Below, piece by piece: positions 53,769 to 61,670 of a stretch of DNA of 64,000 nucleotides. Under the pieces are notes generated by a model. The model saw nothing but the letters and a program-made list of their open reading frames with translations. It ran no database searches and was not told the DNA's origin. Origin of the DNA: UBA11222 sp049323435. Its GTDB lineage: Bacteria; Pseudomonadota; Alphaproteobacteria; UBA11222. A program made the translations under genes and the position numbers. The first letter of the stretch is position 1; the number at the start of each line of letters is the position of its first letter. The DNA lies in assembly GCA_049323435.1 (NCBI GenBank), contig JBMOMX010000035.1, forward strand, positions 1-64,000. Direction: 5' to 3'.

Positions 53769-54484
53769 TTTTGCGCTGCCGCCAGCGGCGCGCCGCCATT
53801 TGTCACACGTGCGATTTTCCCGTCCGCCAGATGCACCACACGGCCGCAACGCGCAGCCAGGGCCGCGTCATGCGTGATCAGCAGCAATGTGGCGCCGGTA
53901 TCGGCCTGCAGGGCAAACATCAATTGAATGATCTGCTCGCCGGTAGCAGTGTCCAGATTTCCGGTGGGTTCATCCGCCAGCAGTATGCGCGGCCGGGCGG
54001 CAACGGCGCGGGCCAGCGCCACCCGTTGCTGTTCACCCCCCGACAATTGCCCCGGATAGTGGCCGGTGCGATGGGAAAGGCCGACAGACGCCAGCGCCTC
54101 CTGCGCGCGCGCAAATGCATCGCGCCGTCCCGCCAGTTCCAGCGGCACCGCGGCATTTTCCAGCGCCGTCATCGTGGCGATCAGATGAAATGACTGAAAC
54201 ACAATTCCGGTATTATCGCGCCGGAACGCCGCCAGCTGATCCTCGCTCATGGCGCCCAGATCATGCCCGGCGACACGCACCACGCCGGAGCTGGCCCGCT
54301 CCAGCCCGGCCATCACCATCAGCATTGTGGATTTGCCCGAACCGCTGGGGCCGATCAGACCTACCGCTTCGCCTTCGCTTACGCTAAGATCAATGCCATG
54401 CAGAATATCAACTCTGCCTGCGCCGCTGTTCAGTGATAAATGCACATTGTCGAAGTGAATGACCGGATTACTCAAACATACCAC
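53765..54484 (-). CDS. ABC transporter ATP-binding protein, YbbA/LolD-like
   Basis: 239 aa with a GTG start at 54484, or a TTG slightly inside. All ABC motifs are present: Walker A GPSGSGKST, Q-loop VFQSFHLI, signature LSGGEQQRVALARA, Walker B RILLADEPTGNLD, H-loop LLITHD. The start region IHFDNVHLSLNSGAGRVDILHGIDL is LolD/YbbA-like. It overlaps the permease start, forming an export complex of the MacB/LolCDE type. Confidence 0.92.
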   Translation of the reverse strand: MVCLSNPVIHFDNVHLSLNSGAGRVDILHGIDLSVSEGEAVGLIGPSGSGKSTMLMVMAGLERASSGVVRVAGHDLGAMSEDQLAAFRRDNTGIVFQSFHLIATMTALENAAVPLELAGRRDAFARAQEALASVGLSHRTGHYPGQLSGGEQQRVALARAVAARPRILLADEPTGNLDTATGEQIIQLMFALQADTGATLLLITHDAALAARCGRVVHLADGKIARVTNGGAPLAAAQN

Positions 54485-54503
54485 CTATGACCGTGTGAAG
54501 CAC

Positions 54504-55154
54504 ATGTCTGAACATAGCGTGATAAAGGCCATGATCAATAGCGCATTTCAACTTCTCATATTTGCAATGCTGCTTGCCGTCTCACCCTTGCAGGCAAAAG
54601 AGACGCCGGTGCTGGTTGTGCTGGGCGACAGCCTGACTGCGGGCGCGGGTTTGGCCGCCGGGGATGCGTTTCCGGCCAGGCTGCAAGCGCATCTGGCGTC
54701 GCTGGGAATAATGGTGAAAGTGGAAAATGCCGGCGTCTCCGGCGACACCAGCGCGGATGGCCTGGCGCGGCTGGACTGGTCGATCGGCGCAGATGCGGAC
54801 GCCGTGATTGTTGAACTGGGCGCCAATGACGCGCTGCGCGGGATCGCGCCGGAACAGGCTTATGCCAATCTTGAAAAAATCATACAGCGTTTGCAGCAGC
54901 GCAAACTGCCGGTCATGCTGGCGGGCATGAAGGCGATGCGCAATCTGGGGGAAGACTATATCGCCGCCTTTGACGCGATTTACCCCCGGCTGGCTGAAAA
55001 ATATCAGGTGCCGCTATACCCATTTTTTCTGGAAGGCGTTGCGGCGGACCCCAAACTCAATCAGCCCGATATGCTGCACCCGAATGCGGCGGGCGTTGAC
55101 GTGATCGTCAGGAATATTGCGCCGCAGGTGATAGAATTTCTCAAGGGCATATAA
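54504..55154 (+). CDS. tesA: SGNH/GDSL arylesterase-thioesterase, TesA-like
   Basis: 216 aa from 54504; ATG 54531 gives a tighter signal peptide (MINSAFQLLIFAMLLAVSPLQA). The GDSL block VVLGDSLTAGAGLAAGDAFP carries the nucleophilic Ser, the Asn/Gly oxyanion region is in LGANDALRG, and MLHPNAAG has the catalytic Asp-x-x-His (DMLHP). Likely a periplasmic esterase/thioesterase/lysophospholipase. It diverges from the ABC pair, with overlapping upstream regions. Confidence 0.9.
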   Translation: MSEHSVIKAMINSAFQLLIFAMLLAVSPLQAKETPVLVVLGDSLTAGAGLAAGDAFPARLQAHLASLGIMVKVENAGVSGDTSADGLARLDWSIGADADAVIVELGANDALRGIAPEQAYANLEKIIQRLQQRKLPVMLAGMKAMRNLGEDYIAAFDAIYPRLAEKYQVPLYPFFLEGVAADPKLNQPDMLHPNAAGVDVIVRNIAPQVIEFLKGI

Positions 55155-55164
55155 GGTTTAATCC

Positions 55165-55698
55165 GTGTTTAGACTATTTTCAGCCCTCACGCTGCCGGCT
55201 GATATTGTGCGGCGCCTGGAATGGATGGGCGGCGGCATTCCCGGCGCGCGCTGGGTTGCTGCGGAAAATATGCATGTGACCCTGCGTTTTATCGGCGATG
55301 TCGATATGCACGCCGCCGGACTGGCCCATACGGCGCTTCAGGAAGTTTCCTTCTCGCCCTTTGATCTGCAATTGCGCGGGGTTGCGGTATTTGGCGAACG
55401 CAAGCCGCGTCTGTTATATGTGGGCGTTGAACCGGCTGAAGAATTGCTGGCGCTCTATGCGCGGACCAATGCGGCGCTGGCCCGCGCCGGACTGCCGCCG
55501 CCGGCTGGGCGGCGATATGTGCCCCATGTCACGCTGGCGCGGCTGAACAATCCGCCGCGCGACCGCATCGGGGCCTTTATTGCGGCGCATAATATTCTGG
55601 CGCTGCCGGCAATCAGGGTGGAAAATTTCGTGCTGATGTCCAGCCACCGGTCCGAAAATGGCGCCAGCTATCAGATCGAGGCGCGCTATCCCGTCTAA
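55165..55698 (+). CDS. thpR: RNA 2',3'-cyclic phosphodiesterase (2H family)
   Basis: 177 aa with a GTG start at 55165, 10 bp after tesA. Two H-x-T motifs define the 2H phosphoesterase fold: HVTLRFIGDV near residue 37 and HVTLARL near 120. The start FRLFSALTLPADI is typical of ThpR (LigT). The enzyme opens cyclic phosphate ends on RNA. Stops of this gene and the convergent zincin gene overlap. Confidence 0.92.
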   Translation: MFRLFSALTLPADIVRRLEWMGGGIPGARWVAAENMHVTLRFIGDVDMHAAGLAHTALQEVSFSPFDLQLRGVAVFGERKPRLLYVGVEPAEELLALYARTNAALARAGLPPPAGRRYVPHVTLARLNNPPRDRIGAFIAAHNILALPAIRVENFVLMSSHRSENGASYQIEARYPV

Positions 55699-56129
55699 TT
55701 CAGCATATTGGGCTGCGCCAGGGCGGCATCTTCGAGCATTTCCATCGCCTCATCCGACAGGCCGAAATGATGGCCGATCTCATGCACCAGTACATGGGTG
55801 ACGATGTCCGCCAGACTGTCATCGCCCTCGCACCAGCAGTCCAGGATCGGGCGGCGGTACAGAAAAATAATGTCCGGGCCGGATGGCTGATCAAGAATAT
55901 TTTTGCTGGTCAGATCAACCCCCGAATATAATCCCATTATCTCGAACGGGTTTTCGATACCCAGTTCGCGGCAGGTGTCTTCATCGGGAAAATCCACCAC
56001 CTGAATAATGATTTCAGTAATATTTTCGAGAAATTGCTGCGGCAGGCGCGCCAGTGCGGCACTGCCGATTTCGGCAATATCGTCAAGGCTCGGCGCTAAC
56101 ATGTGGGCGGACCAGTTGCTATATGTCAT
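55695..56129 (-). CDS. Zincin-like metallopeptidase family protein
   Basis: 144 aa. VLVHEIGHHFGLSDEAMEML carries the HExxHxxG zinc signature, and the shape (short, with IIIQVVDFPDEDTCRELGIENPFEIMGLYSG before it) matches the small PF06262 group. Likely a cytosolic metal-dependent peptidase, biological target unknown. Start 56129 or ATG 56102. Confidence 0.88.
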   Translation of the reverse strand: MTYSNWSAHMLAPSLDDIAEIGSAALARLPQQFLENITEIIIQVVDFPDEDTCRELGIENPFEIMGLYSGVDLTSKNILDQPSGPDIIFLYRRPILDCWCEGDDSLADIVTHVLVHEIGHHFGLSDEAMEMLEDAALAQPNMLN

Positions 56130-56219
56130 GTACGCAGTCTAGCCGATCTTGCCGGTCATGCAAAGCGGGCGCATACTGCGCGGCCTCAGATGGAAGGGAA
56201 ATTTCGAAAGGAAGCAGCA

Positions 56220-56516
56220 ATGATTGAAAAACTAAGCGGCGAAGCCCGGCATGCGGCCCTGGCGGAACTTGCGGGCTGGCAGGAAGTGCCGGGACGTGAC
56301 GCCATTGCAAAACAATTCAAATTCGCCAATTTCAATGCCGCCTTTGGCTGGATGACGCGGGTTGCACTGCTTGCCGAAAAAATGGACCACCATCCAGAAT
56401 GGTCCAATATATACAATACAATAGATGTTACCCTGGCGACCCATGAGGCAAATGGGGTGACCCTGCGCGATCATAAAATGGCCCTGGCCATGAATGCCTA
56501 TGCGGCGGGCAAATAA
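56220..56516 (+). CDS. phhB: Pterin-4a-carbinolamine dehydratase
   Basis: 98 aa; ATG 56220 follows AAAGGA. The PCD/DCoH fold is recognisable: FKFANFNAAFGWMTRVALLAEKMDHHPEWSNIYNTIDVTLATHE followed by TLRDHKMALAMN. The paired His (HHPEW) form the active site. The enzyme dehydrates 4a-hydroxytetrahydropterin in pterin recycling; in bacteria without a phenylalanine hydroxylase it may serve other pterin steps or cofactor roles. The open frame before the ATG overlaps the zincin gene and is unlikely to be used. Confidence 0.95.
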   Translation: MIEKLSGEARHAALAELAGWQEVPGRDAIAKQFKFANFNAAFGWMTRVALLAEKMDHHPEWSNIYNTIDVTLATHEANGVTLRDHKMALAMNAYAAGK

Positions 56517-56542
56517 TGCTTCTGCCGCAGCGCGCCTTGCGC

Positions 56543-56563
56543 CTATAATTATGATCACAGATT
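56543..56563 (+). promoter_or_regulatory. Promoter/operator element of amidohydrolase 2
   Basis: TATAAT (56544-56549) runs into TTATGATCACAGATT, almost identical to the element before amidohydrolase 3. The TGATCA core overlaps the expected transcription start, a classic repressor position. The -35 is weak. Confidence 0.55.
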
Positions 56564-56590
56564 GAAAAGCCAGCATAGGGAGCGCCACCA

Positions 56591-57745
56591 ATGTTTTTCA
56601 AAGGCATCATCTCCGCAGACAGCCATATTGTTGAGCCGCCAAACTGCTATGTCGATTTCATCGAACCCAAATATCGCGAAGACGCGCCGCGCGTGGTGCG
56701 CCAGCCTAATGGCAAGGACATTTATGTCATCAAGGATCTGAAGCAAAGCGTGCCTTTGGGGCTGCTGGACAGCGCCGGCATGAAGCCGAAAGAGCGCAAA
56801 CATCACGCCGACACCACCAAGTTCGAGGAAACCCGTCCCGGCGGCTATGACGCCAAGGCACGCCTGCTGGACATGGACCTTGAAGGCACGGCGGCGGAAA
56901 TCATCTATGCCTCGGTCGGCATGGTGCTTTGCACGCATCCGGACCCGCACTATAAAGACGCGGCGATGCAGGCCTATAACCGCTGGCTGCAAACTTTTTG
57001 CGCAGAAGCGCCGAACCGTCTGTTTGGCCTGGCGCAGACTGCAATTCTGTCCGTTGACAGCGCCATCGCGGATTTCCGCCGCGCCAAGGAAATGGGCATG
57101 GTCGGGATGATGATGCCCGGCAATCCGGTTGAGGGCGAATATGACCGCCCGGAATATGACGCGCTGTGGGAATGCGCCACCGATCTGGGCCTGCCGATCT
57201 GTTTTCATATTCTGACCGCCAAGGAAGGCGATTTATCTTCGGTGTTCGACGGCGGGCGCGGGCACAGACTGAATGGCGGCATGAAAATCATTCGCGCCAT
57301 ACAGGATATTGCCGGAATGATGGTGCTGGGCGGCGTGTTTGAACGCCACCCGAAACTGAAACTGGTGACCGCCGAGGGCGATGCCGGCTGGATGCCGCAT
57401 TATATGCGCCGCATGGACCACACCGCGTTCCGCGAGGCCGAGGATGGCATCATCAAGGGTCTGAGCAAACTGCCCAGCGAATATATCAAATCCAATGTCT
57501 TCATGACGTTCCAGGATGATTACATGGCCTGGCGGAATATCGAGCATATGAATTACAAACAGCTTTTATGGGCCAATGATTATCCGCATTCGGATTCGAC
57601 CTGGCCCAATTCCCAGGCCCTGCTGGCCAGACACGCCGCCGGCGTCGCCCCTGACAGGCTGCGCGCCATTCTGCGCGAAAATACCGCCAGCCTGTTCAAC
57701 CTGCCGCTCGAAAAAATTCCCACCATGCAGATGGCGGCGGAATAG
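56591..57745 (+). CDS. Amidohydrolase family protein, paralog 2
   Basis: 384 aa; GGGAG precedes ATG 56591. Like its paralogs it begins with ISADSHIVEPPNCYVDFIEPKY and carries the metal and catalytic landmarks FRRAKEMGMVGMMMPGNP, CFHILTAKEGD, LKLVTAEGDAGWMPHYMRRMDH and ANDYPHSDSTWP. It is closest to the next gene, same length, so a recent tandem duplication is likely. Substrate unknown. A hairpin after the stop fits termination before paralog 3. Confidence 0.88.
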   Translation: MFFKGIISADSHIVEPPNCYVDFIEPKYREDAPRVVRQPNGKDIYVIKDLKQSVPLGLLDSAGMKPKERKHHADTTKFEETRPGGYDAKARLLDMDLEGTAAEIIYASVGMVLCTHPDPHYKDAAMQAYNRWLQTFCAEAPNRLFGLAQTAILSVDSAIADFRRAKEMGMVGMMMPGNPVEGEYDRPEYDALWECATDLGLPICFHILTAKEGDLSSVFDGGRGHRLNGGMKIIRAIQDIAGMMVLGGVFERHPKLKLVTAEGDAGWMPHYMRRMDHTAFREAEDGIIKGLSKLPSEYIKSNVFMTFQDDYMAWRNIEHMNYKQLLWANDYPHSDSTWPNSQALLARHAAGVAPDRLRAILRENTASLFNLPLEKIPTMQMAAE

Positions 57746-57763
57746 GGCTAAACGCTCCGGCAG

Positions 57764-57794
57764 GGGGTCCGGCCAGTGGCTGGGCCCCTTTCCT
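57764..57794 (+). terminator. Rho-independent terminator after amidohydrolase 2
   Basis: A GC-rich stem of about 11 pairs (57764-57774 with 57778-57788, two G-U pairs) with a 3-base loop is followed by TTTCCTTAT. It would separate paralog 2 from paralog 3, which has its own promoter element. Confidence 0.65.
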
Positions 57795-57852
57795 TATAAC
57801 GGCCGTGATCAGCGCCACACAAAAATCCCTTCTTTTCCCGCTATGTATGTGT

Positions 57853-57873
57853 CTATAATTCTGATCACAGATT
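57853..57873 (+). promoter_or_regulatory. Promoter/operator element of amidohydrolase 3
   Basis: TATAAT (57854-57859) is followed by TTCTGATCACAGATT, matching the element at 56543-56563 except at one position in 20. A further TGATCA lies at 57806-57811. Confidence 0.55.
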
Positions 57874-57898
57874 CAAAACCGGAACAATGGAGCCTATC

Positions 57899-59053
57899 AT
57901 GTTCTTCAAGGGAGTCATCTCCGCCGACAGCCATATTGTCGAGCCGCCAAATTGTTATGTGGACTTTATTGACCCGAAATTCCGGGCCGATGCGCCGCGC
58001 GTGGAACGTCTGCCCAATGGCACCGACACCTATGTCATCCGGGATATGAAACGCACCATTCCGATGGGCTTTCTTGACGGCGCCGGCATGAAGGTGGCCG
58101 AGCGCAAGAAACATGCCGAAAATATCAGGTTTGAAGATATCCGCGTTGGCGGTTATGACGCCAAGGCGCGCCTGGTGGATATGGACCGCGAAGGCACCGC
58201 AGCGGAAATCATCTATGCCTCGGTGGGCATGGTGCTGTGCACGCATCCTGATCCGGTTTACAAGGATGCGTCGTTCAAAGCCTATAATCGCTGGCTGCAA
58301 AGTTTCTGCGAAGGCGCGCCCAACCGTTTGTTCGGCCTTGCGCAAACCGCCATCCTGTCGGTGGACAGCGCGATCGAGGATTTCCGCCGCGCCAAGGAAA
58401 TGGGCTTTGTCGGCATTATGATGCCGGGCAATCCCGTGAATGGCGAATATGACCAGCCGCAATATGATGCATTGTGGGAATGCGCGGTCGATCTGGATCT
58501 GCCCATTTGCTTTCACATTCTGACCGCCAAGGGCGATGGCGTTGACGAAGCGCTTCGCGGCAAGCGCGGCCATCCGCTGAACGGCTTTATGGGCATTATC
58601 CGCGCTGTGCAGGATGTCATGGGCATGATGGTGCTGGGCGGCGTGTTCGAACGCCATCCCAAGCTGAAGCTGGTCACCGCCGAGGGTGATGCGGGCTGGA
58701 TGCCGCATTATATGTATCGCATGGACCATGCGGCGCACACGGCGGCGGATGACGGCATTATCAAAGGGCTGAGCAAACTGCCCAGCGAATATATTAAATC
58801 CAATGTCTATATGACGTTCCAGGATGATTATACCGCATTCCGCAATGCCGATCAGAGCAACTATAAGCAGTTGCTATGGGCGAATGATTATCCGCATACG
58901 GATTCAACCTGGCCGAATTCGCAGGCGCTGCTGGCCAAGCATGCCAGCAATCTTGCGCCGGATCTGGTGCGCGCCATCGTCAGGGAAAACACCGCCAATC
59001 TGTTCAATCTGCCGCTTGATAAAATCCCCGCCATGCAGATGGCGGCTGAATAG
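57899..59053 (+). CDS. Amidohydrolase family protein, paralog 3
   Basis: 384 aa from ATG 57899 with GGAG upstream; ATG 57887 is in frame but lacks support. It matches paralog 2 across its length, with ISADSHIVEPPNCYVDFIDPKF, CFHILTAKGDG and ANDYPHTDSTWP. Unlike paralog 2 it ends only 8 bp before the RNase HII start, so rnhB may be cotranscribed with it. Confidence 0.88.
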   Translation: MFFKGVISADSHIVEPPNCYVDFIDPKFRADAPRVERLPNGTDTYVIRDMKRTIPMGFLDGAGMKVAERKKHAENIRFEDIRVGGYDAKARLVDMDREGTAAEIIYASVGMVLCTHPDPVYKDASFKAYNRWLQSFCEGAPNRLFGLAQTAILSVDSAIEDFRRAKEMGFVGIMMPGNPVNGEYDQPQYDALWECAVDLDLPICFHILTAKGDGVDEALRGKRGHPLNGFMGIIRAVQDVMGMMVLGGVFERHPKLKLVTAEGDAGWMPHYMYRMDHAAHTAADDGIIKGLSKLPSEYIKSNVYMTFQDDYTAFRNADQSNYKQLLWANDYPHTDSTWPNSQALLAKHASNLAPDLVRAIVRENTANLFNLPLDKIPAMQMAAE

Positions 59054-59060
59054 ACCGCGC

Positions 59061-59690
59061 TTGTTGCCGGATTTTTCCCGCGAACATGCGTTTTACGCCC
59101 TTCACCCCGGCGGAATTGCCGCCGGGGTTGATGAGGCCGGGCGCGGGCCCTGGGCGGGGCCGGTTGTCGCCGCCGCCGTCATTCTCGATCCGCGCAACAT
59201 TCCCAGCGGACTGGATGATTCCAAAAAACTTTCCGCTTTGAAACGCGCCGCGCTGTATGCGCAACTGCAGCGCTGTGCGCAGATTGGCGTGGGCAGCGCC
59301 AGTGTAGCAGAGATTGATGCGCTGAACATACTGCGCGCCAGCCTTCTGGCGATGCAGCGGGCGGTAGCCTGCCTGCCGGTGGCGCCCACATTTGCGCTGG
59401 TGGATGGCAACCGGGCGCCTGGGCTTTCCTGTCCGGTTGAAACCATGATCGCAGGCGATGCGCGCTGCCTTTCCATCGCCGCGGCGTCCATCATCGCCAA
59501 GGTAACGCGCGATGCGATCATGAATGATCTGGATACGGAATTTCCGGGATTTGGATGGAAAACCAATCAGGGCTATGGAACCAGAGCGCATCAAAGCGCG
59601 CTTAGCCGTCTCGGCGTAACACCACATCATCGGCGCAGCTTCAAGCCGGTACACAAGATGTTGTGTGCGAACGGCAGCGTAAGTTATTGA
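59061..59690 (+). CDS. rnhB: Ribonuclease HII
   Basis: 209 aa with an inferred TTG start at 59061; no ATG or GTG lies near the start of homology. GVDEAGRGPWAGPVVAAAVIL supplies the first Asp-Glu pair of the DEDD active site, LDDSKKLSALKR and SIAAASIIAKVTRD supply others. The enzyme cuts RNA in RNA-DNA hybrids and single ribonucleotides in DNA. It runs into the ccrM promoter region. Confidence 0.9.
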   Translation: MLPDFSREHAFYALHPGGIAAGVDEAGRGPWAGPVVAAAVILDPRNIPSGLDDSKKLSALKRAALYAQLQRCAQIGVGSASVAEIDALNILRASLLAMQRAVACLPVAPTFALVDGNRAPGLSCPVETMIAGDARCLSIAAASIIAKVTRDAIMNDLDTEFPGFGWKTNQGYGTRAHQSALSRLGVTPHHRRSFKPVHKMLCANGSVSY

Positions 59691-59744
59691 TTCTAAAAAA
59701 CTATTGACGTGACTCCCGGCGATTCGCAACATGGCCCGCGAATC
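59689..59744 (+). promoter_or_regulatory. Cluster of four GANTC sites before ccrM
   Basis: GATTC (59689), GACTC (59711), GATTC (59721) and GAATC (59740) fall within 56 bp upstream of the ccrM start. TTGACG at 59704-59709 is a fair -35, with CAACAT 17 bp on as a weak -10. Methylation of these sites by CcrM itself would give feedback control. Confidence 0.6.
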
Positions 59745-59760
59745 ACCGGGGGAAATGATC

Positions 59761-60885
59761 ATGGAACTGAGTATTACTGAGACTTTGGCCGCGCCAAAGA
59801 ACAAGACGGCGGATTTGCCGCGCGACAAGGTGCTGATCGGCGATTGCATCACTCTGATGAACGGCCTGCCGGCAAATTCCGTAGACGTTATTTTTGCCGA
59901 TCCGCCCTATAATCTTCAGCTCTCGAATGAATTGCTGCGGCCCAATCACAGCCGCGTCGATGGCGTCGTCGAAGCCTGGGACAAATTTTCCAGCTTCGCC
60001 GCCTATGATGAGTTCACCCTGCAATGGCTGAGCGCCGCCAAGCGGGTTTTGAAAAAAACCGGCACCATCTGGCTGATCGGTTCGTACCACAATATTTTCC
60101 GCGTAGGCGCGATCTTGCAGGATCTCAATTTCTGGATTCTGAATGATATTATGTGGCGCAAAACCAATCCGATGCCCAATTTTCGCGGACGCCGGTTCAC
60201 CAATGCGCATGAGACGCTGATCTGGGCGGCGCGCGATCCGGGCGTCACCAATTACACTTTCAATTATGACGCCATGAAGGCGCTGAATGAAGGTCTGCAA
60301 ATGCGCTCCGACTGGCTGCTGCCAATTTGCAGCGGTGAAGAACGGCTAAAGGACGAGGCCGGCGGCAAGGCGCATCCCACGCAAAAACCCGAGGCGCTGC
60401 TGCACCGGGTAATATTGGCGTCCACCAAAGAAGGCGATGTCATTCTGGACCCGTTCTTCGGCACCGGCACAACGGGCGCAGTGGCGAAACGGCTGGGGCG
60501 TCATTTCATCGGCCTGGAGCGCGAACATGAATATGCCGCCAAGGCCATTGCCCGCATTTCCAAAATTGTGCCGCTATCGCCCGACGCGATGGAAGTGAGC
60601 ACCAGCAAGCGCCAGGAAGTGCGCATCCCCTTTGGCTGGCTGGTGGAACGCGGGCTGCTTCCGGCAGGTACGTTGCTTTGTGACATCAGCCGGCGTTACG
60701 CCGCCAAGATTCGCGCTGACGGCACGCTGATTTCTGCGGATGCGAAAGGCTCCATCCACCAGGTCGGCGCTCTGGTACAGGGCGCGCCCGCCTGCAATGG
60801 CTGGACTTTCTGGCACTTCGAGAAAGAAGGCGTCCTGGTCCCTATCGACCTGCTGCGCCAGAAATTGCGCGCCGGGTTGAATTAG
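59761..60885 (+). CDS. ccrM: CcrM-type DNA adenine N6-methyltransferase (GANTC)
   Basis: 374 aa from ATG 59761, which has GGGGGAAA 8 bases upstream. Beta-class order: catalytic DPPYN at 47-51, then the SAM-binding DPFFGTGTTG at about 230. The start GDCITLMNGLPANSVDVIFADPPYNLQLSNELLRPNHSRVDGVVEAWDKFSSFAAYDEFTLQWL and the C-terminal ~90-residue RAMA-like domain match Caulobacter CcrM, which methylates GANTC after replication and times the cell cycle. Confidence 0.96.
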   Translation: MELSITETLAAPKNKTADLPRDKVLIGDCITLMNGLPANSVDVIFADPPYNLQLSNELLRPNHSRVDGVVEAWDKFSSFAAYDEFTLQWLSAAKRVLKKTGTIWLIGSYHNIFRVGAILQDLNFWILNDIMWRKTNPMPNFRGRRFTNAHETLIWAARDPGVTNYTFNYDAMKALNEGLQMRSDWLLPICSGEERLKDEAGGKAHPTQKPEALLHRVILASTKEGDVILDPFFGTGTTGAVAKRLGRHFIGLEREHEYAAKAIARISKIVPLSPDAMEVSTSKRQEVRIPFGWLVERGLLPAGTLLCDISRRYAAKIRADGTLISADAKGSIHQVGALVQGAPACNGWTFWHFEKEGVLVPIDLLRQKLRAGLN

Positions 60886-61670
60886 GGCGCGGGAAACAGG
60901 GCGCTGGTCCGGCCAAGTAGATAATATGCCGCCAGGCCGGTCCATTCCCTGACCCCATCATCCAGCCGTTCCAGCCGGCCGGCAAAATCAGGCGCCGCCA
61001 CGGGCTCCAGAAATGGCATCGTCACATATCCTGCGGGATAAGGCGTGACATTCCAGCCATTTTTGCGGAACAGGCCCACCGATCGCGGCATATGCGCCGC
61101 CGAGGTCACCAGCACCCAATGCTCGCCTGGCTGGGGCTGCGCGATCTGTTTGCTGTAGAGTATGTTTTCATGGGTGTTGCGCGATTTGTCTTCAAACAGG
61201 ATGCGCTGCGTGTCCAGCCCCTGCGCCGTAAAAAACCATCTGCCGATATCGGCTTCGGTCACATTATTGTGCATCGGAAAAACTGCGCCGCCGCTGAATA
61301 CAAGTTTTGCATCCGGATAGGCCCGCGCCAGTTCCATGAACGCCGTGAAACGTTCGGCATACTGATTAAGTACGGGCGCGCCGCGCCAGGCGCTGTTTTT
61401 GGCGCTGAACGCGCCGCTCAAAACAATAATGCCATCAACCCTGCCAAGATCGCGGGGAACCGCAAAGCGCGTTTCCAGCGGATAGATCAGCCAGTTTCCC
61501 ACCGGCAGCACAGACACAAGCAAAAACAGGCCCAACACCGTGCCCAGTAAAATCCGCCCCAGCCGCGCCCGCGCGGTCAGCATCAGCAGATAGGCCCCGC
61601 AGGCAATCAGCAAGAGCAGATTACTGGGTTGCACCAGCACCCATAATATTTTCGAAAGATAAAAAATCAT
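60882..61670 (-). CDS. YdcF (DUF218) family membrane protein
   Basis: 262 aa; ATG 61670 overlaps the mutY stop (ATGA). Two N-terminal hydrophobic segments (ILWVLVQPSNLLLLIACGAYLLML; RILLGTVLGLFLLVSVLPVGNWLIY) precede a DUF218 domain: VDGIIVLSGAF, ARAYPDAKLVFSGGA, SRNTHENILYSKQ, WVLVTSAAHMPRSVGLFRKNGWNVTPYPAGY. The family includes SanA/ElyC, linked to envelope polysaccharide integrity. Its stop overlaps that of convergent ccrM. Confidence 0.9.
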   Translation of the reverse strand: MIFYLSKILWVLVQPSNLLLLIACGAYLLMLTARARLGRILLGTVLGLFLLVSVLPVGNWLIYPLETRFAVPRDLGRVDGIIVLSGAFSAKNSAWRGAPVLNQYAERFTAFMELARAYPDAKLVFSGGAVFPMHNNVTEADIGRWFFTAQGLDTQRILFEDKSRNTHENILYSKQIAQPQPGEHWVLVTSAAHMPRSVGLFRKNGWNVTPYPAGYVTMPFLEPVAAPDFAGRLERLDDGVREWTGLAAYYLLGRTSALFPAP

